Shown here: positions 33,541-43,944 of the stretch, in pieces | Position numbering within the stretch: position 1 is the first letter of the stretch | How the letters are laid out: every line of letters begins with the position of its first letter | Source of the DNA: CAVOGJ01 sp963700865 | GTDB lineage: Bacteria > Planctomycetota > Planctomycetia > Pirellulales > Pirellulaceae | Assembly: GCA_963700865.1 (NCBI GenBank) | Contig: CAVOZC010000011.1 | Span: forward strand, 1 to 50,538 | Direction: 5' to 3' | Length of the DNA stretch: 50,538 bases | Position numbers and translations under genes: made by a program | Notes under the pieces: model-generated | What the model saw: the letters and a program-made list of their open reading frames with translations, nothing else | Databases searched by the model: none | Told to the model about the DNA's origin: nothing

Positions 33541-36500
33541 TCAAAGGAGCAATCCGCGGCAGGCGAGCCAGGAACTCATGCTGACCGGACGCGGCGGCAC
33601 CTACTATTTGCTGTTACACGGACTGCCCGATGCGGCGGGTGGCGCCTCCTATAGTCTCACGGCGGAGGCGGTCGGTCTTGACCTGCAGAGTATCACACCG
33701 CGTGTCGGCAGCAACGTCGGTACCGCAACGACGCGATTGTCGGGTTCCGGTTTCTCTCCGAACTCCCAAGTCGAACTGCTCGACGGCGGTGGCGTCACGC
33801 TGGCCACGGCTCAAGTCGCCTTCCACGATCGCCAGACTTTGGTCGCTACGTTCGACCTGACAGGTATCGTGGCCGGCAACTATGCCGTGCGGGTAACTGA
33901 GAACGGCCAGATCTCGCAAGTGAACGGGGGGTATGACGTCACGACGGGACCGGCCGGTGAGCTGGACCTGCGCCTGAGTAGTCCCAGCCGGATCCTCGCC
34001 GGACGAATGAGTTCCGCTACGATCACCTACCGTAACACGGGAGAAACCGACATCCCGGTTCCGGTATTGACGATCACGGCCAATAACGCGCTCGTTCGCA
34101 TCGTGGGCGACGCGGCGTTTGAACATCAAGAGTTACAAGTTGTGGGAATGGATCCCGCGAATCCCGCGGGAATGTTGGCCCCGGGAGCTGGTGGCACCGT
34201 GGTCGTCGAATTTCTGCCGATCGATGGTACCATCGGCGAGCCGGTCTCGATCGCCGTGGACGGGCCCGATCCCGATAGCACACTGCTCAACCTCACCACG
34301 ATCAAAAATGAATTTCGACCACAACATTTTGCCCTGGATGCGTGGGACGCCGTGTTTGACAACTTCCAGACCGTGGTGGGAAACACCGTGGGTGGATTCA
34401 ACCAGATGGTCGCCGACAATGCGGGACACCTGGCGCGGTTCAGTCCCGTGCGCAGCGTGTCGCGACTGGTTCAGTTCCAACTGTTGCAGGCCAACAATGC
34501 CCTGGGACCCGATCGACTGGCGGCGTTCCAGGATGCGCAGGCCCCGGCTCCCGGTGCCCCCATGGTCTTTGAGCGTATCTATCGCAAACCGATTTCTTCT
34601 CGATTCCAGCTGGGTGCGCTCGGGCGGGGGTGGATGCACAACTGGGAGACGCGTTTGTCTCAAGATACGCAGGGCAATTTCACCTTTCTGGGAGGCGAGT
34701 GGGCCGGCTACTTCATCGCACTGGAGAACGACCGGTTCGCGGCTGCCGGCGATGACGGGGAAGCCGTCATGCGTCGGACCCTGACACATCCGACGGATCC
34801 GCAACTCAACGAACTGACCGTGCGCATGCGTGATGGCAGTATTTCGGTATTTCAGGAAGGCGATGGCCGTCTGCTGCGCCACCAGGACACGCATGGCAAC
34901 CGGGAGGAGTTGCAGTACTCAGGCGATCAATTGGTTCGAGTCCAACACTCCAGCGGCGACGCGTTCGACCTGACCTACAATGTCGCCGGGCGACTGGCAA
35001 GCTTGACGGACCAGGCCGGTCGAGTGACGACGTATAGCTACGACACAACGAATGAGCATCTGGTCGGCGTCAACGGGCCGCGGGGGACAGAAATCTACAC
35101 GTACGACGCGGCGACGATCGGGCCCCGACAACATGCCTTGCGGTCGGTCCAGAATCCCGACGGTACGCATCGGCTGTATGATTACGACAGCCTTGGCCGC
35201 CTAAGCGAGCTGAGTCGAGACGCTGGCGCCCAGCGACTGATCTTCGGCTATACCCAAGGCGGTATGACCACCACCGATGCGGCAGGTGCCACCACATCGG
35301 TGGCCTTCAATCAAGACGGTCTGATCACGGAAGTGATTGATGCCGACGGCCAGGTTGTCCGCTTTGGCTACGACCCACTGCGTCGTATGACGGAGATGAT
35401 CGACCAGGCCGGTCTGCGGACGTCTTTTGCTTACGATTCGTTCGGAAATGTCCTGGGCACGGTCGACGCGGCCGGGCACATCACGACGCAATCGTTTCAG
35501 ATTCCAACGCTGTTCGATAGTCAAACGGTTCGCACGTGTGAATTGACCCCCAGTGGCACGGTCTCCTGCGCCAATAACCTGTTACCGGGCAACCTTGCGT
35601 CTCCGACTCCCGTCAATCGATTGGCAAACCGCCACAACGAACTGGGTGTTCCGACGACATTCCATTACAGCGACGGGCTGCGCGATCTGGTCGAGACGGT
35701 CTACGCGGATGGCTCGTCGGAGTCGTTTGCGCACGATGCTCAAGGAAACGTCGTCCAGACCGTCAATCGGCGAGGGCAGTCCACGTCGACGACCTTCGAT
35801 TCCCGCGGACTTCCCACTCGGATAGATCACGAAAACGGCACATTTGAAGAGTTCACCTACGATAACCGCGGTAATCTGTTAATGGCGAGCGGGCCTCAGG
35901 GAGCAACGACCTTCAGTTACGACGGCGCTGATCGACTGCTGCGCCAGACCGATGCGAATGGCCGCTTCCTGCAATACGACTACAACTCCGGCGGACAACT
36001 CCTCCGCGTGACGGACCAGGACGGTTTCGAAATTCGATATCAGCACGATACCGCGGGCCGAGTAACAGCGCTGCGTGACGCCAGCGATTCACTGCTCTCC
36101 AGCTACCAGTATGATCAAACCGGTCGTATCCAGCGTCACACACTGGGCAACGGGGCCTTCAGCAACTATGAATACGACGCCGTGGGACGAATCATCGCTG
36201 TCGACCATCACACGCCGGCTGGTACTTCTCGCGCCCGGTACGAATACGCGTACGACCTGCGCGGGTTTCTCACGCAAGCCACGTCCCCGGACGGTGTCTC
36301 CGACTATTCCTATGACGCGCTAGGCCAACTGACGACCGTGCAGTTGCCCAGCGGCCGCTCGATTCAATATGACTATGACGCGGCAGGGAATCGGCGGCGA
36401 GTCATTGATGATGGTGTGATCACGGCGTACCAAACGAACCTGCTGGATCAATATACGCAAGTCGGCACGTCCTTACGGCAATACGACAACGACGGCAACG

Positions 36501-38041
36501 TGATCCAGGAGGTGGGCGTCAATGGCGACCAGACGATTTATCAGTACGACGACGCCAATCAACTGCTGCGCGTGGAGTCGCCCAGCGGCATGTGGGCCTA
36601 TCAATACGATGCCATGGGGAATCGCCTGTCGACGGACCGGGACGGAATCCTGACTGAGTACCAACTGGATCCGCGGGGCCTGGTATCGATCGCTGGTGAA
36701 TACAACCAGTCCGGGAATCTAATTGCCCGTTACATCCATGGGCCAACGGGTCCTATCGTCCGCCTGGATGCTGCAGGTAGTCCCTTGTGGTACGAAATGA
36801 ACACGGCGCCTGGATCCACGACGGCACTGTTGGATGCGGCTGGTAATCCAGCCGCGAGTTACTCGAACCTGCCGTTCGGTGAATCGGTCGGAACCCCGCC
36901 GAATGTCGCCAACCCGTTCCAGTTTGTCGGTCGTTATGGAGTGACGCAGGAGGACAACGGACTGATCTTCATGCGACATCGGTTTTATGACCCCACGACG
37001 GGCGCGTTTATGAGTGCGGATCCCCTGCGCACGCCTCGTGAAATGTATCTCTACGCCCGCAACAACCCGCTGCAGTTCATCGACCCCACAGGCCAAAAAG
37101 GAGTTCCCGTCGGACCGCCTGAGGTCGCGGGTGTAGCCCTGACGGCGGCCACCGAAGCTGCCGGTGTGATTCAAGGTGCGGGAAGTGTGGCAGGTGGTGT
37201 CGCCGGTGGTGCCGCCGGTGCGCTGGGAGCCATTGCCCTGGGCAGCAACGAAGACACGTACCGCGGAGTGGAGGGACTGGTGCGTCAGGGAAAATGCGGA
37301 ACCACCAACGCCGCTGCCTGTGAGCTGCTGCAAGAAATCGATCAAGTGGGCTCACTCGATCCAAATGACATCATCGGACCAGTTGGCTTCGGAGTGGATC
37401 ATCACTTGCGGCCTGGACAATCGATGCCTTATACGGTACGGTTCGAGAACCTGGCCACGGCTACGGCCCCCGCACAGGTTGTGGAAGTCGTGCAGCCGCT
37501 TGATCCCGATCTGGATTACTCCACGTTTGAGCTGGGCGAGATTCGTTTTGGTGACACCGTTGTTGAAGTGCCCCCGGGCCTTTCCCACTACGAAGTCCGT
37601 GTGCAGACGCTGACGGGCGTGCTGGTCGATGTCGTCGCTGATTTCGATCCGCAGACCGGCCTGGCTACCTGGTTATTCCGTACGGTGGACCCGGTGACGT
37701 TTGACTTGCCCACCGATCCCTTCGGCGGGTTCCTCCCCCCCAATATCAACGCACCGGATGGCGAGGGATCCGTTTCCTATTCCATCGTCAGCCGGGCCGA
37801 CCTGTCCACAGGCACACGGATTGATGCGGCAGCGCGGATCTTCTTTGACCAGAACGCTCCCATCGATACACCGACGGTGTTCAATACGATCGACGCGGTG
37901 GCACCAACCAGTCAGGTCGATGCGTTGCCTGCGGTGCTGAATACCCGGAGCTTCCTGGTCACCTGGAGTGGCGTCGACGATGCCGGCGGTGCAGGTATCG
38001 CCACGTTTGACATCTACGTTGCCACCGATGGTGGTGCTTGA
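33407..38041 (+). CDS. Giant surface protein, segment 3: RHS/YD-repeat region, RHS core and planctomycete C-terminal module
   Basis: About 1,540 codons in frame 2, meaningful from about 33465. First comes an Ig-like/IPT region (SITPRVGSNVGTATTRLSGS). From about 34560 there is an RHS-type shell: many YD repeats (for example RLASLTDQAGRVTTYSYD, YDAVGRIIAVDHH, YDYDAAGNRRRVIDDG), then the RHS-associated core (PFGESVGTPPNVANPFQFVG, MRHRFYDPTTGAFMSADPL, ARNNPLQFIDPTG at about 37000-37090). After the core, instead of a short toxin, an Ala/Gly-rich linker leads to a module (DPNDIIGPVGFGVDHHLRPG, DLSTGTRIDAAARIFFDQNA, WSGVDDAGGAGIATFDIYVA) that I know from other giant planctomycete proteins. The stop at 38041 is a frameshift; the sequence goes on in frame 1. 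Confidence 0.88.
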   Translation: MDKTSTCGSTFPTVLDIRLTVSLPGSDQAELFVRHGGVASRSVFDQRSNPRQASQELMLTGRGGTYYLLLHGLPDAAGGASYSLTAEAVGLDLQSITPRVGSNVGTATTRLSGSGFSPNSQVELLDGGGVTLATAQVAFHDRQTLVATFDLTGIVAGNYAVRVTENGQISQVNGGYDVTTGPAGELDLRLSSPSRILAGRMSSATITYRNTGETDIPVPVLTITANNALVRIVGDAAFEHQELQVVGMDPANPAGMLAPGAGGTVVVEFLPIDGTIGEPVSIAVDGPDPDSTLLNLTTIKNEFRPQHFALDAWDAVFDNFQTVVGNTVGGFNQMVADNAGHLARFSPVRSVSRLVQFQLLQANNALGPDRLAAFQDAQAPAPGAPMVFERIYRKPISSRFQLGALGRGWMHNWETRLSQDTQGNFTFLGGEWAGYFIALENDRFAAAGDDGEAVMRRTLTHPTDPQLNELTVRMRDGSISVFQEGDGRLLRHQDTHGNREELQYSGDQLVRVQHSSGDAFDLTYNVAGRLASLTDQAGRVTTYSYDTTNEHLVGVNGPRGTEIYTYDAATIGPRQHALRSVQNPDGTHRLYDYDSLGRLSELSRDAGAQRLIFGYTQGGMTTTDAAGATTSVAFNQDGLITEVIDADGQVVRFGYDPLRRMTEMIDQAGLRTSFAYDSFGNVLGTVDAAGHITTQSFQIPTLFDSQTVRTCELTPSGTVSCANNLLPGNLASPTPVNRLANRHNELGVPTTFHYSDGLRDLVETVYADGSSESFAHDAQGNVVQTVNRRGQSTSTTFDSRGLPTRIDHENGTFEEFTYDNRGNLLMASGPQGATTFSYDGADRLLRQTDANGRFLQYDYNSGGQLLRVTDQDGFEIRYQHDTAGRVTALRDASDSLLSSYQYDQTGRIQRHTLGNGAFSNYEYDAVGRIIAVDHHTPAGTSRARYEYAYDLRGFLTQATSPDGVSDYSYDALGQLTTVQLPSGRSIQYDYDAAGNRRRVIDDGVITAYQTNLLDQYTQVGTSLRQYDNDGNVIQEVGVNGDQTIYQYDDANQLLRVESPSGMWAYQYDAMGNRLSTDRDGILTEYQLDPRGLVSIAGEYNQSGNLIARYIHGPTGPIVRLDAAGSPLWYEMNTAPGSTTALLDAAGNPAASYSNLPFGESVGTPPNVANPFQFVGRYGVTQEDNGLIFMRHRFYDPTTGAFMSADPLRTPREMYLYARNNPLQFIDPTGQKGVPVGPPEVAGVALTAATEAAGVIQGAGSVAGGVAGGAAGALGAIALGSNEDTYRGVEGLVRQGKCGTTNAAACELLQEIDQVGSLDPNDIIGPVGFGVDHHLRPGQSMPYTVRFENLATATAPAQVVEVVQPLDPDLDYSTFELGEIRFGDTVVEVPPGLSHYEVRVQTLTGVLVDVVADFDPQTGLATWLFRTVDPVTFDLPTDPFGGFLPPNINAPDGEGSVSYSIVSRADLSTGTRIDAAARIFFDQNAPIDTPTVFNTIDAVAPTSQVDALPAVLNTRSFLVTWSGVDDAGGAGIATFDIYVATDGGA

Positions 38042-38715
38042 CGCTGTGGCAGGAATTCACGACAGCGACGAGTGCCGTCTTCGACGGTCAGTTTGGAAGT
38101 ACCTATTCGTTCTTCAGCCTGGCCAGGGATGGTGTCGGCAATCTGCAAGTGACTCCCGGAACGATCGGTGACGACGGAACTGCAGCCCCCCGACGGCGAT
38201 TTTGACGACGATGGCGATTACGATCTGGACGACATCGACGCACTGATGTCGGAAATCGCCGCTGGACACGCCGTCACTCTTGTTCGACCTGACAGGTGAC
38301 AGCCTTCGTCGATCTAGCGGACCGCGACGCCTGGCTGTTGGAAGCAGGCGAATTCAATCTGGGTGCCGGTCTCCAATACATGCTGGGGGACGCCAATCTG
38401 GACGGCAATGTCGACGTCACGGACTTCAATACGTGGAACGCCAACAAGTTCACGCAAGTTGCTGCATGGAGTCGGGGCGAATTCAATGGTGACGGGCTCG
38501 TGGACACAACAGACTTTAATCTGTGGAATGCGAACAAGTTTCGCTCGTCTGCCATCGCGGCAGGTGCGGCGGCGATGCGAGACGATCGGTCGAGTCGAAA
38601 ATTGAAGAACGATGTACAGGAGCACGTGTGCCGACGCCCCGTGTTCTACGACGAGTGGGCTACGGCGGAGCCCATTGGGGTGCGATGGGGCATGGATCCA
38701 TCGCAGAGGATGTGA
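38038..38715 (+). pseudogene. Giant surface protein, segment 4: dockerin-like C-terminus in three frames
   Basis: Continues segment 3 through further frameshifts. Frame 1 from 38038 gives LTLWQEFTTATSAVFDGQFG, then FFSLARDGVGNLQV. Across a run of six C near 38183 frame 2 gives DGDFDDDGDYDLDDIDALMS. After two more shifts around 38280-38305, frame 1 (38296-38715) gives VDLADRDAWLLEAGEFNLGA, GDANLDGNVDVTDFNTWNAN and GEFNGDGLVDTTDFNLWNAN. These DxNxDGxVDxxDF loops are dockerin-type EF-hand calcium motifs, common at the C-terminus of planctomycete exported proteins. The last 50 residues are not recognised and may be out of frame too. Confidence 0.78.
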
Positions 38716-38934
38716 TTGATCACACCGAGTCTGAAATTCTTGAGTCCTTCACTCCACTTTCCACTCGGCTGAGCCGTATTCCCTCTGGCGTGCGGTGATC
38801 CCTCGCCGCTTTCCTCAGCGGCAGAGCGGTGCCAACGTGCTCCAAATGGAGGCCACGGCGGCGAAGGTTCGTTGCACTCCACATAAGGCATCGCCTGCGG
38901 GCGCTTCCCATGTCGATGCCAGCCGCGAGGGATT

Positions 38935-39450
38935 ATGATGAAAACATCTCTCGGAGAATCTCCGCCCCAAGCCCTGCAAGGTGTCAAGCGATGTTCAGGA
39001 GCATGCCATTCGAGCTTCCCCTGTTTCGGAATCGGCCGAAGAGGGTCTCAACGAAGCAACCGTGTGGCCGAACGAGTCCGAACTGCCCCCCGATGCGAGG
39101 CGCGACATTTACGCGTCGCGATCGTCGCCAACGCCGTCGCCGCCGCGCTCGCGTTATGGACGGTCCCTGTTGTCTCACAGGAACTCACCCCAGTCGAGGT
39201 CCAGTCGATCGCTCGCGAAGCGTACATCTACGGTTTTCCGATGGTGGAAAACTATTGCACGATGTATGCGTCGGCGATTGATCGAAACAGCCAGGAGTTT
39301 GCGGCTCCATTCAACACACTGCAGCATGAGGCCAACGTGTTCACCGCTGCCGACACGGACGTGGTCACTCCCAACGCGGATGTGCTGATCTCGCTTCTGT
39401 GGATGGACTTGAGAACACAGCCCGATCGTGCTCGGCGTTCCGCAGATTGA
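38935..39450 (+). CDS. DUF1254/DUF1214 protein, N-terminal part (frameshifted)
   Basis: The frame carries a signal-peptide-like stretch (IVANAVAAALALWTVPVVSQ) followed by the start of a DUF1254 domain (LTPVEVQSIAREAYIYGFPM, NVFTAADTDVVTPNADVLIS). The real start is uncertain: frame ATGs at 38935/38938 give an implausibly long leader, and a GTG at 39064 gives a better one. The domain leaves this frame near 39420 after WMDLRTQP, where one extra base occurs; the rest is in the next frame. Exported DUF1254 proteins are of unknown function. Confidence 0.75.
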   Translation: MMKTSLGESPPQALQGVKRCSGACHSSFPCFGIGRRGSQRSNRVAERVRTAPRCEARHLRVAIVANAVAAALALWTVPVVSQELTPVEVQSIAREAYIYGFPMVENYCTMYASAIDRNSQEFAAPFNTLQHEANVFTAADTDVVTPNADVLISLLWMDLRTQPDRARRSAD

Positions 39451-40378
39451 ACCTGACCGCTACTACTCGATCCAATTGATCGATCTGTTCAATTTCACGT
39501 TTTCCTACATCGGCACGCGCGCGACCGGAAATGGCGCCGGCAGCTACTTGATCGTCGGACCGCGCTGGCAGGGCGAAGCCCCACCCCAGATAGACAAAGT
39601 CATTCGCTGTGAGACCGAATTCGCGATGGCTATCTATCGCACACAATTGCGCGGCCCCGGCGACCTCCCCGACGTGAAACGCATCCAGGCTCAATTCACC
39701 GTGCGGACTCTGAGCGCTCTCCCGGGCCAGCCGCGACCAGACATCGGAACTGAGATTCCCTTTCCCCAGCCCGCCTTGGCCACCGAGCCAGGAATCACAT
39801 TTCTCTCAACACTCGGCTTCCTGCTGCCATTTTGCCCGCCGCCCGCAGCAGAAGCGGAGCTGATGGCCCGATTTGCGCGGATCGGCCTGACGGCGGAGAA
39901 GCCGTTTGATGCGAGTGGGATGAGTCCCCAGTTCCAGGAGGCTCTGCAGCTTGGCATGGTGGAGGGTGAGGCCACGATCACCGCCGCCGCCACGTTGAAA
40001 GTTGCCGAAGTGATTGGCACGCGAGAGTATCTCAAAAGTGACTACCTGAAGCGGGCGGTGGCCGCGAAGGTCGGGCACTATTCCAATGCGAAGGAAGAGG
40101 CACTCTATCCGCTGCATCTGACGGATGCGGAAGGCAAACCGCTCGATGGTCGCGAGGCGAATTACGTGATGAAGTGTGGCCCGGACGATTTGCCGCCCGT
40201 CAATGCCTTCTGGTCCTTGACGTGCTATGACAGCGGGAACCAGGCATTGGTACTCAATCCGATGGACCGCTATCGAATCAGTTCGTCCATGCTCCCGACC
40301 CTCACCCGCGACGCCGACGGTGGTCTCACGTTGTACCTCCAAAACGGCCGGCCCCAGGAAGAGCAGGCCTCGAACTAG
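39428..40378 (+). CDS. DUF1254/DUF1214 protein, C-terminal part, ending at an in-frame stop
   Basis: This continues the DUF1254 domain (VPQIEPDRYYSIQLIDLFNF, SYIGTRATGNGAGSYLIVGP) and contains the C-terminal DUF1214 domain (EGKPLDGREANYVMKCGPDD, PPVNAFWSLTCYDSGNQALV). The frame stops at TAG 40376-40378 after QEEQASN, exactly where the family has NW(L)PxPPGPF. The same frame then reads LPVPPGPFYLIM to a second stop at 40456. One G-to-A change (TGG to TAG) would explain it. After LIMQ the sequence no longer follows the family, so the 3' end may be further altered. Confidence 0.82.
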   Translation: MLGVPQIEPDRYYSIQLIDLFNFTFSYIGTRATGNGAGSYLIVGPRWQGEAPPQIDKVIRCETEFAMAIYRTQLRGPGDLPDVKRIQAQFTVRTLSALPGQPRPDIGTEIPFPQPALATEPGITFLSTLGFLLPFCPPPAAEAELMARFARIGLTAEKPFDASGMSPQFQEALQLGMVEGEATITAAATLKVAEVIGTREYLKSDYLKRAVAAKVGHYSNAKEEALYPLHLTDAEGKPLDGREANYVMKCGPDDLPPVNAFWSLTCYDSGNQALVLNPMDRYRISSSMLPTLTRDADGGLTLYLQNGRPQEEQASN

Positions 40379-40627
40379 CTGCCCGTACCGCCAGGCCCGT
40401 TCTATCTGATCATGCAGACCGATAACCAGACACCCTACTCTTCGAAAGGAGAATAGAAAACTCGGATAGTCAGAAGATGGACTTTCTCGGAGATCGTGCA
40501 CGCATCCGGTCATGTGTCGCGATGGTTTTTTTCGAAAAGCGCGACGCGTCAAGTCAATTGACCTGAGCGAAACTGCCAAGATGTTCGCCGTTAACCTTGC
40601 TGCGAACAAATGTCACGCTCGCCTGGT

Positions 40628-41698
40628 TTATGCGTAGACGGAAGCGCAAGATGAAATGCCCCGATACCAGTTTCGTCCGGCGACTTGGGCTCGCTCCACC
40701 AGTTTCGACGGAGCTCCCACGACATGGCCGAACATCTGATCATAGCGGCTAACGAGGGCCGGCCACATTTCTTGACGGATACCTAATCGATCCAAAATGC
40801 CCACCAAGTGGTTGGGAATCGATCCAGATTTTCCCGGCTGAACGATGCGGCCGGTGAAATCCAGCAACTGCAGGTATTCGTGCAATCTGATCGACAGCAA
40901 TCCCTTGTCCGACGCTCGATGAGAACTGGCCGACTTGACTAGCCGTGGGTCGTTGACGGGCATCTTTTCGTCCAGTGTCAATTCACACATCCTATCCATT
41001 GGCAAGGCACTTGTCATTGGCTGCGTTGGTCCGCGCACCGTATCCTGTTGCGCGCGGTAGGCACGAATTCGATCGTAGGCCGAAGTGTGAGTCGACGTCT
41101 CGGGCGTTTTCGCTTCGGCAGCCCGAACCTGATTGAGATTAATATACATCCCACAAATGAGTACGCCCGCCTCGTCCGCGAGAACTCGGCAGCGATAACG
41201 GTCCTCCCAAAAACAACCACCGCAGCCATCTTCGCAGTTGCTACGTCGGGCGAGATACTCGCATAAAATACCCATAAACCACGAGGGATTGGATAATCGT
41301 TTGCGAATTCGCTGCACATGCCCTGGAATTGCCGCTTCCACTGCCACTCGAGCCGCATTGGGTTTTCTGACTATCCCGTCACGACTCTTGGCCAGCTTCG
41401 TAATGGTACGCCATCGTCGGATCACATCCTGATCGGACCAAGTCGAGACCACATCCGGCCTCGTACGAAGTACAACGTGAATGTGATTACTTAGCTCGGC
41501 TCGAAATCCAACTTCGATACCAAACAGCCCGGCGAGGACGGCCTGCATCTGGCAGATCCAGGTTCGCCGATACTCGTAATCCTTTCCCGTAAACTCATCT
41601 TGACCGCACAAGAAGGCCCTCCGCACACAACGGGACCAACAGTGGTAAACACCCACCTCCTCAGGCCGGACGATTTCGCTTCGAGAACATGACGGCAT
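40628..41698 (-). mobile_element. IS200/REP-associated (Y1, HUH) transposase-like protein
   Basis: This is a 356-residue protein of the Y1_Tnp/RAYT family, single-strand DNA transposases that use one tyrosine. I set the start at 41698 because GGAGG lies seven bases upstream, giving MPSCSRSEIVRPEEVGVYHC, the usual family start; the frame extends to 41836. The HUH metal motif is NHIHVV (His72, His74) and the likely catalytic Tyr is in CGMYINLNQVRA (about Tyr185). A Cys cluster (NCEDGCGGCFWEDRYRCR) lies between them, and the C-terminal 130 residues are a planctomycete extension. No flanking hairpin ends of a complete IS200 were found, but six copies of a 309-bp repeat with a palindromic motif lie upstream of it. 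Confidence 0.85.
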
Positions 41699-41905
41699 GG
41701 CAGGACCTCCACGAGCATACGTACCATACGAACAGTAGTGGACGCATGTATCTATCCATAGTGACCTGCTGTCAACCGTTCCTGACGCCGGTGGTCTACT
41801 CCATTCGCCTGCGGGAGGCGACGCAATCGCTCCCAAACCAAAAAAAACATCTTTCGAAAAAAAGTGGGGCGAAAAAGTAGGGTGTCTGCATTTTTATCAA
41901 TGTCT

Positions 41906-43730
41906 GGTGCTCCGTGAGAAACAACTGCCGGTAAGAAAGGGGCTCCCCATGGTTCGGTGACTGCCCGAGGCTAGCGCCTACGGCTCAGGACGATGTGGTG
42001 CTCCTTTGCGGGCTTATCATCCTCCCATCAGCGTCTATTCAGCGCCATCAGCGGTTCAAGAACCCACCCTTTTACGGCATCGCGCGGCGGTGGTCTCGCT
42101 GAGTGGCTTCCAGACGGCCCTTGTTCGCCAGTTCCTTTTTTTTCTCACAGAGGCGCGGAGCCACGGAGACTGGTTGGCAACGTGCTGGCGGCATTGGCAC
42201 CCTCTGCGATCTCTGGTGCTCCGTGAGAAACAACTGCCGGTAAGAAAGGGGCTCCCCATGGTTCGGTGACTGCCCGAGGCTAGCGCCTACGGCTCAGGAC
42301 GATGTGGTGCTCCTTTGCGGGCTTATCATCCTCCCATCAGCGTCTATTAGCGCGCATCAGCGGTTCAAGAACCCACCCTTTTACGGCATCGCGCGGCGGT
42401 GGTCTCGCTGAGTGGCTTCCAGACGGCCCTTGTTCGCCAGTTCCTTTTTTTTCTCACAGAGGCGCGGAGCCACGGAGACCGGTTGGCAACGTGCTGGCGG
42501 CATTGGCACCCTCTGCGATCTCTGGTGCTCCGTGAGAAACAACTGCCGGTAAGAAAGGGGCTCCCCATGGTTCGGTGACTGCCCGAGGCTAGCGCCTACG
42601 GCTCAGGACGATGTGGTGCTCCTTTGCGGGCTTATCATCCTCCCATCAGCGTCTATTAGCGCGCATCAGCGGTTCAAGAACCCACCCTTTTACGGCATCG
42701 CGCGGCGGTGGTCTCGCTGAGTGGCTTCCAGACGGCCCTTGTTCGCCAGTTCCTTTTTTTCTCACAGAGGCGCGGAGCCACGGAGACCGGTTGGCAACGT
42801 GCTGGCGGCATTGGCACCCTCTGCGATCTCTGGTGCTCCGTGAGAAACAACTGCCGGTAAGAAAGGGGCTCCCCATGGTTCGGTGACTGCCCGAGGCTAG
42901 CGCCTACGGCTCAGGACGATGTGGTGCTCCTTTGCGGGCTTATCATCCTCCCATCAGCGTCTCTTAGCAGCGCATCAGCGGTTCAAGAACCCACCCTTTT
43001 ACGGCATCGCGCGGCGGTGGTCTCGCTGAGTGGCTTCCAGACGGCCCTTGTTCGCCAGTTCCTTTTTTTTCTCACAGAGGGCGCGGAGCCACGGAGACCG
43101 GTTGGCAACGTGCTGGCGGCATTGGCACCCTCTGCGATCTCTGGTGCTCCGTGAGAAACAACTGCCGGTAAGAAAGGGGCTCCCCATGGTTCGGTGACTG
43201 CCCGAGGCTAGCGCCTACGGCTCAGGACGATGTGGTGCTCCTTTGCGGGCTTATCATCCTCCCATCAGCGTCTATTAGCGCGATCAGCGGTTCAAGAACC
43301 CACCCTTTTACGGCATCGCGCGGCGGTGGTCTCGCTGAGTGGCTTCCAGACGGCCCTTGTTCGCCAGTTCCTTTTTTTCTCACAGAGGCGCGGAGCCACG
43401 GAGACTGGTTGGCAACGTGCTGGCGGCATTGGCACCCTCTGCGATCTCTGGTGCTCCGTGAGAAACAACTGCCGGTAAGAAAGGGGCTCCCCATGGTTCG
43501 GTGACTGCCCGAGGCTAGCCGCCTACGGCTCAGGACGATGTGGTGCTCCTTTGCGGGCTTATCATCCTCCCATCAGCGTCTATTAGCGCGCATCAGCGGT
43601 TCAAGAACCCACCCTTTTACGGCATCGCGCGGCGGTGGTCTCGCTGAGTGGCTTCCAGACGGCCCTTGTTCGCCAGTTCCTTTTTTTTTCTCACAGAGGG
43701 CACGTAGCCACGGAGACCGGTCGGCAATTG
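41906..43730. repeat. Six tandem copies of a ~309-bp unit
   Basis: The marker gatgtggtgctcctttgcgg occurs at 41992, 42301, 42610, 42918, 43229 and 43537, giving periods of 308-311. Units are almost identical. Differences are a T-tract of 7 to 9, small changes at cgtctattcagcgccatcag and a few single bases. Each unit includes CCCGAGGCTAGCGCCTACGG followed by CTCAGG (imperfect palindrome, REP-like) and a CACAGAGGCGCGGAGCCACG motif. Short frames recur in every copy but change frame between copies and are not genes. The last copy decays after about 43720. Confidence 0.92.
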
Positions 43731-43944
43731 TCTCACGGCTTATGGGACAAGCATCTCGTAGAAGCGAATCGATCCATGCGCACATGACATCACGTCATTT
43801 TTGTCTCGATGATATGTTCGGGCGCCGTGTTGACTCACAGTCAGATGTTCCAGTAGACGCAGCAGCTATGATTATGGGCACGGCGTCTCAGTGGATGGAC
43901 TGGGCAATGTCTTTACCGCGGTTCAAACCAACGACAGGCCGCCG

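Noticed and set aside
41906..43730. Tandem array as a CRISPR
   Set aside because: The unit is about 309 bases with no variable spacers between short repeats, and no cas genes lie nearby.
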